The translations under genes were made by a program, and so were the position numbers. Of a stretch of 64,000 bases of DNA, positions 19,591 through 29,100 are shown one piece after another (position 1 is the stretch's first letter; every line of letters begins with the position of its first letter). Source of the stretch: Cafeteria roenbergensis (lineage: Eukaryota > Sar > Bigyra > Bicosoecida > Cafeteriaceae); NCBI GenBank assembly GCA_008330645.1, contig VLTN01000005.1:620001-684000 (forward strand), in the 5' to 3' direction. A model generated the notes under the pieces. The model did not search any database and was not told where the DNA came from. It saw only the letters and a list, made by a program, of their open reading frames with translations.

Positions 19591-20703
19591 TCAGAAGCGC
19601 AGCTTGCGGAAGAAGTAGGCAGCGCCGACCTTGGCCCTGTCGGTGTCGCCGGCGGTGGCGAGCTTGCGGTAGCGGTCCTCGAACTTGGCGCGCACGGCCT
19701 TCTTGGCCTTGGTGAGCTTCTCGGCGTCCAGGAGCGTGGGGTCGTCGAGGGTGGACTTGAGGTCCGAGGCCACGTCGAGCACGTAGCGGGTGGGCATGAA
19801 GTGGTTCACGTTGAGGTGCTTCACGAAGGGCTTGACCACGCTGCGGTGGGTGACCTTGCCGTGCTTGACGCCCTTCTTGGCGTCCTCCTTCTCCATGGCC
19901 CGGGTGATCTTGCGCGGGTTCTTGGAGATGCCAGCCACTGCGAAGCGATGAGGAACGAAAGGTCAACGCGGGCGGCAAGGGGGCGGTTGGAACCCTGACA
20001 GCGCGGATCTGCACGCAGCAACTAGGTGCCCGGTACCGGGCGCCGCAAAGGAGTCATCGTCAGCCAGGCCTCGGCTGTCGAGGGCTTCTTCGCCTGGTCG
20101 GGTTGGAGCCACGAGATGACTGCCCAGAGTCCCCCACCCCCTTGGACCACCCTCCCGTCCGTCCAACCCAACTGCCAGCCGCAGCTAGGCATGCTCCGTC
20201 GTTGCTGGGCGCGCTGCGACGCAGGACGAGTGCTCACCAAGAGCGTGGGTGAACTTGCGGTCGCCGCGGCCGCCGTCGTACAGGCGGACGATCACGGCCT
20301 TGCGGCCCGCGAAGCGGCCACGCAGGAGGATGACGATACGGCCATTCTTGAGCCTGAGATGGGAAGCGACGCGAAGGAAAGCAGCGGGGCCAGCGGTTAG
20401 TGGGCGCCGTGGGCAAGGCAACCAAGAAGCAGCACTTGACAGCACTGCAGGCCGCGCGGCCGGGCTCCGGAGGACGAGGGCGCGCGCAGCACCTGGTCCG
20501 GGTGTCCCGGAGCACAGGAGGCTGCCACGCCCGTCCCCTTCCAGCCGTCGCGCCTTCCCCCCGGCCCGACGGGGGCGCTCCAAGGGGCGCCCTTGCCTCC
20601 GCAAGCAAGCCCTGCAGCCCTTCCCGGCGCGTCGTCCGCGCTCCAGACCCCCACGCGCGGACAAGCCTTCGGCACACGCCAGCCCTCACACGCGACCCGA
20701 CAT
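19591..20703 (-). CDS. RPL27: 60S ribosomal protein eL27, 158 aa
   Basis: Three exons: 20703-20690 (14 bases), 20353-20238 and 19937-19591. Introns are 336 and 300 bases, donors GTGAGG and GTGAGC. The spliced N-terminus reads MSGRVLKNGRIVILLRGRFA, then GRKAVIVRLYDGGRGDRKF and THALVAGISKNPRKITRAM, all conserved eL27 blocks. The C-terminal half has VKPFVKHLNVNHFMPTRYVL and ends YFFRKLRF, like the family ending WFFQKLRF. It is about 20 residues longer than typical eL27 because of an insertion near residue 120. It is a structural protein of the large cytosolic subunit. The tiny first exon places most of the intron sequence right after the start codon, a common layout in highly expressed ribosomal-protein genes. 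Confidence 0.93.
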
Positions 20704-21147
20704 GGTGCTCGTGCTAGTCACCCTTGTGAAGGCAACGAACCCGGTGCGGGCACGGGAAGCGCGGGCGCCAGCCTTGACGAGCCCCGACGTCGGCGCCCGC
20801 CTCTGCCCGCGGGCGGCAGAGCCCGGGCCCGCAATTGCTTGCGGCAAGCGCCGATCCCCGCCTGCGGCTCCTGCAACCAGCCCGGCACCGCGGGGCGCGC
20901 ATCTCGGCGGCCGCACTGGGCGCGCGAAGCCTCCACCGCTCGCTTCAGTTCGCCTTCGCACCTCGGCACCGCCCAGCCGGCCTGCACGCCCGCTGGCAGC
21001 GCGTTTTCCGGCTGTCGAAACGTGGCGCCCCTCGCGCAGCAGCGGCGGTCAGGAGGCTCCTGACGCGCCCAGCGCTGGCCAAGGCGGGAAGCTGCCCTCG
21101 CACGCTCGAGTGGCGTCGCTGACTTGCGCGCACAGGGGGAGCGGGCC
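20704..21147. promoter_or_regulatory. Divergent promoter region, RPL27 and UAS-UBX gene
   Basis: 444 bases between oppositely directed start codons. GC-rich throughout, with no TATA-like element. Open frames here are composition artefacts. Confidence 0.45.
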
Positions 21148-22562
21148 ATGCTAGCGACCTTGTCGCGCGCATTCGGCCTCGAAGGCCTCGACAGCGCGTC
21201 CTCGGACCCGAGCGTGAGTGTGCAGGGCTTGCCTGGCGGCGCAACGCGGAGCTACCAGTCCCACCACGGCACACCAGCCCCGGCCGTGCCCTTTGCGCGG
21301 ATCCGCGGCGGCGGGAACGCGATGGGCGCGCCTGGTCTCGCAATCGCCGCCGACGCCCGCCCGGTGCCCATGCCCCGCTGTGGAATGGTGCGCAGGCAGA
21401 CACGCGTGCCTTTCAGTCCCTGCTCGACCACGAGCTTGGCTCGCGGGCGCCCCAGCTGTTGTGCTGCTCCTTCACGGACGCGCTCGCGCGAGCTCGCGAC
21501 TCGCACCAGCTGCTCCTGGTCCTGCTCCACTCGGAGCTCCATGAGGACAACGACGCCTTCATCCGGGACACCCTCGGGAGCGAGGAGGTCGGTCGCGTGC
21601 TGAGCGAAGGCCCGTTCGCGGTGTGGGGCGCGTCCGTGCTGTCGAGAGAGGGACGGCGCGCTGCCGACGCGGCCGTGGCCTCGGAGCTGCCCTTCATGGG
21701 GGCGTGGTTGGCGACCAGCCCGACCGCCTCCAAGCACGAGTGCGTGGGACGTTCCACGGGGAACGCTGGTCCGGCCAACACCGCGCAGTTCCTGTCGGCA
21801 GTGCGCTCGCGGTTCGAGCCCAAGCTCGCTGAGCGCCGCAACGACATCCTGGCGCGCGAGCAGAACCGGATCCTCAGGGACGATCAGGAGCGCAGGTACC
21901 GGGAGATCCAGGAGCAGGACATGCAGCGCATGCGCGAGGCGGAGGCCGCGGAGGCCGCGCGGGCGGAGGAGGAGCGCCGGCGCGCGCAGGCGGAGGCGGA
22001 CGCGCACGAGGCGCGCCAGCTCGCGTCAGTGGTCGAGACCTCGCTCCAGCAGCAGATCGAGGAGGAGGCGGAGGCGGCGCTCGCGCGCCTGCCCGCCGAG
22101 CCGGCGGAGGACGCTGCCGGCGTGGCCGTGGTGCGAATGTCGCTCCCGGGCGGCACCGTGCTCGAGCGGCGGTTCTCGTCAACCGACACGCAGCAGGCCG
22201 TCCGCGACTACGCGGCCTTTGCGCTGCACCGCATGGGCGTGACCCGCTTCGACGGCTTCACGCTGGGCAGCCGCGCTCCCGACAAGACTCTGCGAAGGGC
22301 GGACGACGCCCAGACTCTGGAGGAGGCGGGCCTCTTCCCCACGGCCAGGATCCTAGTCGTGGTGCACCGCCCGGCCGACGCCGCCGAGGTGGCCAAGGCC
22401 GCCGTGGAGGCCGGGAGGGCGGCGCGCGAGGCCGCCGGCGCAGCGGCTGCGGGCGCGTCGCTCTCGCGGTCCGGGCGCATCGCCTCTTCCGGCTCGGTGG
22501 GATCCGCGGACGAGGACGCCGTGCCCTTTCAACGGCGCGGCGGAGGGGGCAGCAGCGACTAG
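21148..22562 (+). CDS. UAS-UBX domain protein (FAF2/UBXD8-related), 410 aa
   Basis: Two exons: 21148-21213 and 21396-22562. The 182-base phase-0 intron (GTGAGT, GCGCAG) joins SASSDPS to ADTRAFQSLLDHELGS. A UAS thioredoxin-like domain lies at about residues 45-165: SFTDALARARDSHQLLLVLL, then HSELHEDNDAFIRDTLG. A charged coiled coil follows at 165-240 (ILRDDQERRYREIQEQDMQR). A UBX domain at about 255-345 begins VAVVRMSLPGGTVLERRFSS, contains LRRADDAQTLEEAGLFPTAR and binds p97/Cdc48 in this family. Unlike animal FAF2 I see no UBA domain and no membrane hairpin, and a disordered Ala/Ser/Gly tail of about 65 residues follows the UBX. A role in p97-dependent ubiquitin-linked degradation is inferred; ER or lipid-droplet anchoring is doubtful. 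Confidence 0.88.
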
Positions 22563-22773
22563 GCGCCGTGGTTTGCTTCGCACCCGCGTGGTGGCAAGAG
22601 GCACCGACGCGCGCCGAGGCCGGGCGGGGGGGGGGGGAGTGGGAGGCGCCTGTCGCTGAGCCGCGAATCTTTGCTGTCTGGGAAGCGTGCCCCTGCAGGC
22701 AGCCACGCACACGCACACACGCACGCACACTCGCCGCGCCAATGCAAGCGCCTCTGGCTGGCGGCAGAGCCAA
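22563..22773. other. Convergent spacer with simple repeats
   Basis: Between the UAS-UBX and IFT43 stop codons. Holds a G homopolymer at about 22625-22638 and an alternating CA-rich run at about 22704-22731. Confidence 0.6.
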
Positions 22774-23572
22774 TCAGCTTCCGGAGTCGCCGTCGACGGG
22801 CCCCTCGGCGCGCAGCCTCGCCTCCTCCTTGGCGGCCGCCAGCTGCTGCGCCACCTCTTGCAGCACGCGGTCCGGGTCCCACACCTCGTCCTTCTCCCTC
22901 ACCTGCGACGGGTCTGACAGCGATGCGGTGAGCAGCGCAAGGTCCGCGTCCGTCGAAAGCCCGGCGGCTGCGTGGCTGGTCAGTCGGGCCTGCGTGTTCA
23001 GCTCCCCCAGCGTCTGCACTCGGCGAGTTGGCCCCTTGGGGGCCTTGGCAACTGCGGAGGAAGGCGGGTGGGGGAGCAATTCGTCGCGCGGAGCGGGGCT
23101 TGGACCCGGGTGGCTGGGGCGGCGCCGCGAGGGCAACCTGCCAAGCGGCGACTGGCCGCGGCCTCACCCTGGCTCGTCAAGTCCGCCTCCGCCGCCGGCT
23201 CATCCAGGTCGGGGATGACTTGGATCATTTCACCCCCTGATGGGCCAGCAGCTGGGCCCGCGGCCCCGCCGCCAGCCATGGGGTCCGTGGTTGCTTCCTC
23301 CAGCCAGCCGTTGCCGCCCCCCTCGCCTGCTGTTCCGCGTCCAGGGCGCGAGGCCGACGGCGCAATGGCATCCTCCTCCCCGTCGGCAGCGTCCCATCCC
23401 GTCGTGGGGCCTCCTGCGCGAGGAGCAGCTCGAGGGCAGCGAGCAAGCTCGCTGCGATTCGCACACCCGACAATCGCGGCGGCCTTGGCTGCGGCTCGCC
23501 CCGCAGCCTGGACGCACCTGCGCCGCCTGCGCGCCTTCCAAACTTTGGCCCGTCCTCTCCGTCAGCTGCCAT
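22774..23572 (-). CDS. IFT43: Intraflagellar transport protein IFT43, 192 aa
   Basis: Three exons: 23572-23518, 23413-23168 and 23051-22774, with introns of 104 and 116 bases. IFT43 is a small IFT-A subunit needed for retrograde transport in cilia. Family blocks: KFGRRA near the N-terminus, IQVIPDLDEPA in the middle, then VQTLGELNTQARL, ADLALLTASL and VREKDEVWDPDRVLQEVAQQ, matching the IFT43 block VREDDVNWDWDHLFTEV. The second intron has a GTGAGG donor. The first donor is placed at GTGCGT, the only one in this window not GTGAG; a site at 23474 in the same phase (GTGTGC) is an alternative that would lengthen exon 1. The low-complexity region between residues 20 and 75 is normal for the family. 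Confidence 0.85.
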
Positions 23573-23774
23573 GTTCCGCAGTCGCGCCAGAGTGCCAGTT
23601 CCACGTCCAAGCGCCCGCCGCCTCTGCCGGCAGCACTCGCGTTTTTGTTCGGGTCAGTGCCAGCCGTCATTCAGGGCCAGCCCGCACGCAATTCGCAATT
23701 CGCAACGCAAAACGAAACGAGGCGGACTCGCGCAAGTCCAAAAACAACACACCTCCCCCAGGCCAAGGGTGCCT

Positions 23775-24626
23775 TCACGCTGGAATGCCCGGCTGCAGCC
23801 AGCTTCCGGCGGGGACCAAGCGCTGATGTGCCATTGCTGTCGCAGCAGCTGCGCACGCCGCCTGCGGGGCGGCCCAGTGCAAAGAGACGCCTCCGCTGCC
23901 GCCACCGTTGCTAAAGCTGCTACTGCTGCTACTGCTGCTGCTGCTGCTGCTGCCGCCGCCGCCGCCGCCGCCGCCACTGCTGCTGCTGGGGGTGCTTGGG
24001 GCGTGCGGCTGCCACGGCATCGCGCCCGCGGCAGAAGCAGCGGATGCTCCTCCGACACAACTCGAGCCGTGAGCCGCGGGCGGCGAAGGAAGCCGACGGA
24101 AGCCAAAGCGCTCGAGGGTCGCGGGCCTGGGCACCGCATCGGCCGACGCGCCGCTCGCCGCAGCGACGGCGCAGGACGCCCCGCACGCCGCACTTGCCTC
24201 CGACGACAAGGCGCCGCCGCAAAGGGGTCCACCGCCCGACGCGGGCCAGGTCGGCTCGCGGCGGGGCGGCGACGGCAGGACCACGTCTGTGGCGTCGTGT
24301 GAGAGGGTGACGCACCGCTCCCCGCCCGCAAAGCCGCCCCGCGGACACAGCGTTCGTTGCCCACGAAGCACCGTCGGGCGCGCCTCCCCCGGAGCATCTG
24401 GCACGGAGCAGACTGGTGCGCTGTGCTGGTCCGCTCGGAAGAGTTTGCGAATCGTGCTCGCTGCGGGCAACGCGGACAGCTCAACAAATTCAAGCGATTT
24501 TGAAACCAAGGCCACCGCGCATCGCGACGCCAGCAGTCGCACGCCTGCCGCCAGCCGGTTCGCGAGCGAGCCCCGCGATTGCCTTCCGTGCACCAAACCG
24601 GTTGGGCGCCAATATGCGGCTCCCAT
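23775..24626 (-). CDS. Doubtful 283-codon open frame with Ser/Gly tract
   Basis: An ATG-started minus-strand frame within the stretch above. The predicted product has a long Ser run followed by Gly/Ser and Ala-rich ends, encoded by the CTG/GCC repeat tract at 23917-23988, and no recognisable domain. Third codon positions look near random around 24440-24540 compared with the strong G/C preference elsewhere. I list it because it is the longest ATG frame here, but chance is the likelier explanation. Confidence 0.15.
   Translation of the reverse strand: MGAAYWRPTGLVHGRQSRGSLANRLAAGVRLLASRCAVALVSKSLEFVELSALPAASTIRKLFRADQHSAPVCSVPDAPGEARPTVLRGQRTLCPRGGFAGGERCVTLSHDATDVVLPSPPRREPTWPASGGGPLCGGALSSEASAACGASCAVAAASGASADAVPRPATLERFGFRRLPSPPAAHGSSCVGGASAASAAGAMPWQPHAPSTPSSSSGGGGGGGGSSSSSSSSSSSSFSNGGGSGGVSLHWAAPQAACAAAATAMAHQRLVPAGSWLQPGIPA
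23917..23988. repeat. (CTG)n-(CCG)n trinucleotide tract
   Basis: Interrupted CTG copies, then about eight CCG copies and a few more CTG on the plus strand. Outside any confident gene. Confidence 0.85.
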
Positions 24627-25072
24627 CCCGAGCCAAGCGCCTCACCGACCACGTCGTTCGGCGAGTTCGCAGCGCGCGTTGGAAAGCTCAGTCGAGCCCC
24701 AACGTCTGGCAACCGCCGGCGCGGCGTCATAAGCATTTCGACATAGCGATCGGGCGACCCCCCTGCCGGCGCGGCCATGGGCTGCTCCGCGAGGAGCCGT
24801 CGAGTGGACTGATGGTTTGAGCGCAGTTGCGGCTCTGCAAGATGGGCGCGCAGTGCACCGCACTCGTCCCAGGAGCGTACCTCTTCGCCGCCAGTGCTCG
24901 CCGGGAAGCCGTTCCTAGCCAGGCCGACCACCACGCTGAGGACTGTGCCCGCGGGGAGGCTGGCTGGCCATCCGAGCGGCCTTGGTTGCCGCGTCGCTGA
25001 CGCAAGCCCAGCGGGAGCTGCTCCTCGCCCCTCGGCACCACCCGGTCGGGCAGGGCTGTGCCACCCCGCAGC

Positions 25073-25465
25073 ATGCCTAGTCGCGCGCGAGCGGGCGCTG
25101 TGGCTGCCCTCGCCGCCGTGGTCGGGGCCTTCGCTTGCTGCCCCGTGGCGGTCGCACATGCAACCCCACAACTCCCTCAGGCACCCGCGCCCGGGAGCGT
25201 GATCATCTGCGAGCCCCCACCCGGTGGAAACAAGACGGCAGAAGTCCTCGTTTGTACCGCCCCGGGCACGTGCTGTCCAGGGCCAGTCGTCAACGGATCT
25301 GCCACCGCTTGGTGCTGCCCCGTTGCCGGCGCCCACTGCTGCAGCTCGGGCTGCTGTCCGCCGGCCTTCCCCGTCTGCCTGCCCAACACCGCGCAGTGCG
25401 GCAGCACGTCCGACCCCCTCGGGGCCAGGCAGCCTCTGCGGCGCAGCGGTGTCGCTCCGCCGTAG
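25073..25465 (+). CDS. Small secreted granulin-like cysteine-rich protein, 130 aa
   Basis: ATG at 25073, stop at 25463-25465. Residues 1-32 form a clear signal peptide (AGAVAALAAVVGAFACCPVA, then VAHA). The mature chain begins with a short Pro-rich linker and then a single Cys-rich module at about residues 45-110. It contains VCTAPGTCCPGP, then WCCPVAGAHCCSSGCCPPAF and VCLPNTAQC. The paired cysteines and the CCP-x-HCC pattern resemble a granulin/epithelin module, though the spacing is not exact. It ends in a short basic tail. Expected to be secreted or vacuolar. Granulin modules are often fused to cysteine proteases; here the module stands alone. An intron extending the C-terminus is not excluded. 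Confidence 0.6.
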   Translation: MPSRARAGAVAALAAVVGAFACCPVAVAHATPQLPQAPAPGSVIICEPPPGGNKTAEVLVCTAPGTCCPGPVVNGSATAWCCPVAGAHCCSSGCCPPAFPVCLPNTAQCGSTSDPLGARQPLRRSGVAPP

Positions 25466-26150
25466 GGGCGCCGGAACAGTGTCTTGCGCGCCGCAGCTCG
25501 CCAGCGTGCCTGCGCTGGCTTCCGCCTGGAGGCAGCAGGCGCGCCGCCTTTCGTGGGCAAGGCTCCCGAAGCATGCGCAAACCGTGCCGGCTTTTTTGGC
25601 ATTCCGGTCCGGGGCGCGTGCCGCTGCGGCGCGGGCGGGAAACTGCGCGCGCACGCGGGTGCAGCGCTTGCAACGCCGCGCCTGTCACAGCCACCGCAAC
25701 CGCTGCCAGTCAACGGGCGCCTGCGGCGTCGAATTTCGGTGTGTTGCGTGCTGGGCTGGTTCGCAGCGAGCCGCGGGCGCAGAATTACGCAGCGGTGCGG
25801 CGGCAGCCATTCGGCACACGTCACACAAGAAGGCCCGCGGGCAGAGCTCCGCGGCACAGTCGCTGCGGACCACTCGCCTTGCTGAGCTGCAGCGGTGAGT
25901 GAAGAGTGGTTCTCGCGGTGACCCAGGCGGCCCCTCGTCCCGGGGACGAGCCGGCGGTCATCCCTGCCGAGCAAGCGGCGCAGCACCCGCCTGGCCGGGG
26001 GAGAGACGCGCCCTTTCTGCCGTTGGCAGCAGCGAGTGATCCGAGGCGCCGACACGTTGAACGACGGCGCTGGCTCGCTGGCTCACCGCACCTGACGCCC
26101 CTTCCCTCGCAGCAGGCCGGAGGTCACGCTCGTTGGCGGCCGACCAAAGG
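25466..26150. other. Intergenic, promoter of the TmcB-like gene
   Basis: Holds the granulin-like 3' flank and the TmcB-like 5' flank. A donor-like GTGAGT at 25894 and an acceptor-like CTCGCAG ending at 26112 could bound a 5' UTR intron of the TmcB-like gene. No coding exon is convincing. Confidence 0.4.
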
Positions 26151-29100
26151 ATGGCAGGGTCTGTGGCAACCACCAGCTCGGCGGCCAGGATGAGCGGCTC
26201 GTCGGGCGTTGCGCGCTCCGCGTCGGCTGGGTGCTCCCTCGAGAGCGTGACACGAGGAATTCGGCGCGCTTTGTTTGGTGAGCCCCTGCCGCCTGCCGTG
26301 CTGCCCCCGTCTCTGCGGAGGCGCGCGCCTCGGGAGCCCGTCGGCCGCGCTCCCGCCCTGTCCCCGCCCGCCCATGCCGGGCCGGCTCACCGGCCCAGGA
26401 GGCAAGTTGCCTGGCGACTGATGCCGCGTCTGACGCCGCTGCTCCGCCTCCGTTGCTTCCCCAGGCCTGGCTTACATCGCGTCCGAGGAGCGCAAGGCGT
26501 CGCCCACAGCAAGCAACCGCAGGTTTGCGGGCGCGGTGCTCGTGGACACCCTGCAGCTGGTCGCGTTTTCCGTCAACACGAGCCCCAACCAGCCGTGGGG
26601 GGCGTTTCCCATCGGCAGCGTGATTTCGCAGGGTCTGGCCTTCCTGACGCCAGACTCCGCTGACATTACCTTCGGGCCAGTGGCCTTCCAAGTCCTGCTG
26701 GCGCTGGCGGCGGCGTGGGCGGTGATCTTCGTGGCAATGGCCGCGGTGATCGGCTGCGCCTTTGTGCAGGAGCGAAAGCAGTCGGGCTTGCTGCTGCGAT
26801 CGTTCCGAGCCGTGGCCGCGCTGAGCACCAGTGCGCTCTTTCTGCCCATCTCCTCGCTGCTCTTTCGTGCCTTCGCGTGCGATGCCGGGTCGAGCGCGAC
26901 GGGCGGCTGGCTCGGCACATCCATGCGCTGCAACGACCCTGTCCGCGTCGGCGTGCTTGTCGCCATCGCAATCGTGCTTGCCCTCTTCGCTGTTCTGGTG
27001 AGTCCGACACGGCCAACGAGCGGGCGGCGGGGATGGCCTTTTGCGCATCCTTTGGCGGGCTGTGTGTGTTGGGGGGGGTGTGCGTGTGCGTGTGCAAGGG
27101 GGGGGGTGGGGGCAGCAGGAGGTCAGTCAAGGTTCCTCGCGACCGCGTGTCCCGGGCGCGCGATCATCTTGCCAGCGGTCCCCCCCCGGCGCATCTGGTT
27201 TGCGTTGCTCGCGCAGGCTGGCTTCGTGACAGCGACGTTCATTGACCGCGAGCCTGCGTCCAGCACATGGACGGCTCGGCTGCATGGCCGCGTGGACTTG
27301 GCCATGCTCGTGCTCAAGCTGGCGCTGACGGCTGTGTACAACCTGAGCCCCGCCGACCTGGTTGGCGACCCGGTCGTGACGGTGGCGCTCATCGTTGCGG
27401 TGAGCTGCTGCTGTTGCGCGCCCGCCCTTGCGAGGCGCAGGCGCCGCCTACAGCAGTGGCGTGGCTTCGCAAGCATCGCGCTGCGCTGACACGAGTGTTC
27501 TGCCTGCCCGCTCTCTTGTTGCCCTTGCCGTCCTCAGGGTCTCGCTTGGTACGCAACCATCTTCCGCGAGCTGTACATGATCAACTCGGCGGGAAACGTC
27601 ATCGTGGGCGCCAGCGCGGCCACGTTCCTGTGGTCCGCCATGGTTCTTGGCTTCGCGCAGCTGGCCCCCGGCAGCGACCAGACAGCGATGCTCATCGCCG
27701 GAGGCTTGCTGGCGGCGTTGGCCGGCGGCGTCTTGGTGCGGCAGGAGCTTGAGCGCGTTGCCTCCCTGCCCCTGGCGCAGCTCCGCTCGGCGGCGCACAT
27801 CCTGGCGTGGGCCAACTACCGCGTCAACCTGGCCGAAGTCATCTCCAAGGAGGCCCAGGGCACCCCGGCCGCCGCTGCGATCGAGAGCCTGGCCTCCAAG
27901 TCCAAGTTCAAGCACATCTCGAGCGACTTCGCCTCCCCCGCCTCGGGCTCGCAAGTCCGCCTGGCTGCAAGGGCAGCGGTGGGGGCGGCCAGGAGCAAGG
28001 CCAGCAGCAAGAATGCGCGCCGCAAGCGCAGCGCGCACGGGATGCAGCGGCCGACCGGAGCCCGCGGCGACGCGTCGCCACCTAGCTCGGCGCGCAGGGT
28101 CGCGGGGGCGCGCTCGAAGCGCCGGCTCTCGGGCGGAGGCGCGATGCTCGAGGACACGGTTTCGGCGATGGGCATGCCGCCCGGCGCTCGCCACCGCCGC
28201 ACTCCGTCGAGCGAGTCGCAGCAGCAAACTCCGAGCACCATCGGAGCGGCTGGGGGCGTCGGCCTGGCGGTGAGCGGCGTGCCTCGCTCGCGGATGAGCG
28301 CAGCGGTCCGCGGCGCGGAGGCGGACGCGGCAGGCGGCCGGGGCGAGCAGTCGCAGGCCGATGGCGCCGAGACGTCTGCGCCGCTGGGCATGGGCCGCGG
28401 GGCCCGAGACGCCATGACTCCCGAGCAGCTCGCCGCCACGCGCGCGGGGCTGCTGGACGAGGCGGAGAAGGCGTACCGCGCCGCGATGCAGGGCTTCGAC
28501 TCCTCTGGCGTGGGACTGGCCGCCGCCGCCGCCTTCTACCGCCGCTTCTCGCCCTACAACCAGCAGGAGATCGACGCGCTGGCCAAGCTCAAGGCCATGA
28601 AGCCGGCGCTGGACCTGGACTTCGTCGTCTTCCTCCGCTCGCTGCAGCTGGACGGGTCCGCCAGCGGGTCCGGGAACAGCCCCGTGGACCGGGTCCTGTA
28701 CGAGCAAATGTCCTCCTCGGTCCGGCTGCTGCGCGTCAAGGCGTACCGGCAGCTGGTCCGCTTCTGGGCCTACCTGTCCGAGTCCACCCCCGACGTGTGG
28801 GAGGTGCTGCAGGCGGGCAAGGCGCTGCGCTCCACCGTGCGGGAGCTAGACTCGCTCTTTGGGAAGCTGCTGTGGTACAACCCGGACTCGCCGTCCATCC
28901 TGCGCGCGTACGCCGGCTTCCTCACGGAGCAGGGCAACGAGCCCGGGCGCGCGGCCGAAATGCTCAGCCGCGCGGAGCGGGTGGAGGAGGTGGGCGCCTC
29001 GCAGCACCGCGCCAAGGTGCAGCACGTGGTGCTGTTCCAAAAGGCGCCTGTGCCCGGCGCGCGGGACACTGACTCCCCCGAGACGGCGGTGAAGCGCGCC

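Larger units (their letters stand above)
23573..25072. other. 1.5-kb poorly coding stretch between IFT43 and the granulin-like gene
   Basis: No gene I can defend. It starts with the IFT43 5' flank, which has a small direct repeat (GCAATTCGCAATTCGCAA, about 23688-23705). Open frames exist on both strands (see the 283-codon frame), but codon third positions are not G/C-biased as in real neighbours. The right end is the promoter of the gene at 25073. Confidence 0.45.

Noticed and set aside
23654-25654. A 666-codon minus-strand frame through the poorly coding region and the granulin-like gene
   Set aside because: No bias in third codon positions, no domain, and it crosses a trinucleotide repeat and a signal-peptide gene on the other strand.
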